Source: Choanephora cucurbitarum (Eukaryota > Mucoromycota > Mucoromycetes > Mucorales > Choanephoraceae). Taken from it: a stretch of 64,000 bases of DNA. The stretch spans positions 1-64,000 of the forward strand of contig JAIWNI010000134.1 of NCBI GenBank assembly GCA_025331435.1, written 5' to 3'. The position numbers and the translations under genes are program-made. The notes beneath the pieces are model-generated. The model saw only the letters and a list, made by a program, of their open reading frames with translations. It searched no databases and was not told where the DNA came from. This document shows, one piece after another, positions 59,621 through 64,000 of the stretch; the stretch's first letter is position 1; each line of letters starts with the position of its first letter.

Positions 59621-61155
59621 GACGCCGCAAAGCACAACTCAACATGGCTAGCTTTTTGAGGTAGAAGAATGTGTTTTATCTAATATGAATTTATATGAGC
59701 AGTATTCATTTAAAAAACACCATGATACGTAACTCATACCAAAGCCATGAGGATGAGAATTGGTTCGTTGTGTTCTGAGTTGGTTTTTCTGTTAGATTGC
59801 GATTGATGCTATTCATTCTATATCTGCAGAATGAGGAAGGATTATGGGTATGCCTTGAGCAATTTTGCCCTGAGAAAGACTATGCAACAAGGCCAGGTAT
59901 GTCCGAAAGCGGATGTCTATTTAGAAATGATAAAAGAAAACTCAAAAATGTCAGTAATTAAACGTCTAGTTCGATTGATATTGAAGGAAGATAGTTGCTA
60001 TATATTATCAGCTGACGAACAGTTTTTGTTTGTTTATACTTTCACTTCTCTCGAGCTTTCAATTTGTTTTTGTATGCATATGTATAAATCTGCACATACA
60101 TTGATTTGCATACGTACACAAATTGAGCCCCCATTATACATAGCCCCTCTCTTGTTGAAATGAAAGATTAGATGATCAATAATTTGCAAGGTCATTGTTG
60201 TTTTTGGATCTGAATGCTCAAGCTATCACATAAGCATTCGCTTTTTTTTTCTATTCAGAAATTGAATGTTGAAATAATGTATCGTTCCATTGATACAAAA
60301 AGAACAGCTTAAACATGCAATTAGAAGAGAGAGAAGGGGATGGAAGCAAAGATGAAACAAAATATAGGCGCGCCTAATTAAGCTTCAACAACAATAACAA
60401 TAACAAGGGGTGAAGGCAAAATGAAGAATTCATGCATTATATCCCAAAGATAAATATGGTTCAATCTACTCCCAAGTTTGACCAATAAACTGTTACAATG
60501 GGCAGCACTAAAGATGCGGATCTCCAAAAGCCAAGTAGCACGAAATTATCTGTTCGTTTCTAATGCTCAAAATTAGCATGAGCAAATCTATTCAATAATA
60601 TATGTTTTGTTAGCCTAAAGTGGCATATCTGTTTTGCTTTTCAAAGCTCATAATGGCGATATCAGCATAAGAATCACGGAGGTTTCCAATGATATTATGA
60701 ACACGTTTACAGCAAAAGATACCGTCCACTTATTCTATTATAACCTTGAGAGCGATCTGGAGGCTTATGCAACTCTTTTACTTCATGCAATGTTATTGTC
60801 AGTGGATTTCTGCTTGTTTAACCTGTTGATGGTTAGGCATTTTTTGAGCGCATGTTCTCTTTATTGCAGACGGCAAACGCTCAAAGGTCATTAATCAAGT
60901 GCAAGACCTTTGTTCAGCTTATTTACAATCAAAGGGATTCCTCAGATGAAGACGTCATGCATTCTAATTCCAAGTCTATTTGAATAGCCGAACATTGATA
61001 TAAGCAAAAAGGTTATCAAACAGTCTGATCTGTGAGAAAACCACAAAAAAATGATTTTTTTTAGCAATCCGCAATTTATTGCTGCGTTCGCTTATTCTAG
61101 CCATTAGCTGTTTAGACAATCTTATTATTCTTTTCTTCTCCTTTTTTTTATTATT
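59621..61155. other. Intergenic region upstream of the HECT ligase gene
   Basis: Contains a short coding-like piece near 59830-59900 (NEEGLWVCLEQFCPEKDYAT) between plausible splice sites, and open frames at 59831-60163 and 60634-60894 with no recognised features. The promoter of the 61156 gene must lie in the last few hundred bases. Confidence 0.4.

Positions 61156-64000
<2,845 letters not shown>

Overview
This window is nuclear DNA from a fungus. The genes are AT-rich and split by many short GT-AG introns of roughly 50-60 nt. They encode typical fungal proteins (PAN3, a GVP36-type BAR protein, glycogenin, a PAK kinase, LAT-type permeases). The style of the LINE, the Helitron relic and the two-permease family would suit an early-diverging fungus such as a Mucoromycota/Mucorales species. 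That placement is an inference; nothing here proves the species. All gene models were spliced by eye from reading frame, GT/AG sites and family similarity, so individual exon edges may be off.

Layout. 1-5.8 kb: the 5' part of a PP4 regulatory subunit 3 gene (minus, cut by the window edge) and an AAAP-type amino-acid transporter. 7.5-12.4 kb: a tRNA-Ile(AAU) gene with a nearly complete two-ORF non-LTR retrotransposon inserted into it; the element is flanked by a 15-bp target-site duplication made of the first 15 nt of the tRNA. 12.4-18.4 kb: a gene-poor, AT-rich stretch with a perfect 96-bp palindrome, a spliced but apparently decayed gene, and a second LINE relic. 18.5-25.9 kb: a giant glycogenin (about 1,472 aa, with a His-rich repeat tail) and peptidyl-tRNA hydrolase 2. 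26.5-30.2 kb: a disordered Tyr/Arg/Ser-rich protein convergent with amino-acid permease A. 30.2-33.8 kb: transposon debris including a Helitron helicase end. 33.8-57.7 kb is gene-dense: mitochondrial bL27, a SPRY protein and an ARM-repeat protein separated by only 2 nt, a flavin monooxygenase, a TauD/TfdA dioxygenase divergent from permease B, CIA2 (Fe-S assembly), a tandem-CRIB PAK kinase, PAN3, a YMC020W-like alpha/beta hydrolase and a GVP36-like BAR protein. 57.7-61.1 kb is sparse. The window ends inside a UBE3A-like HECT ubiquitin ligase with an uninterrupted 57-Gln tract.

How the genes relate. Most are unrelated housekeeping genes packed closely (60-130 bp between several neighbours). 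The flavin monooxygenase, the TauD/TfdA dioxygenase and the divergently transcribed LAT permease are adjacent and could form a small nutrient-use group (sulfur or nitrogen scavenging), which is an inference. Permease A and B are clear paralogues about 15 kb apart. The most unusual items are the tRNA-embedded LINE, the giant His-rich glycogenin, the tandem-CRIB PAK with an N-myristoylation-type start, and the ARM/SPRY pair joined by TAA-TT-ATG.
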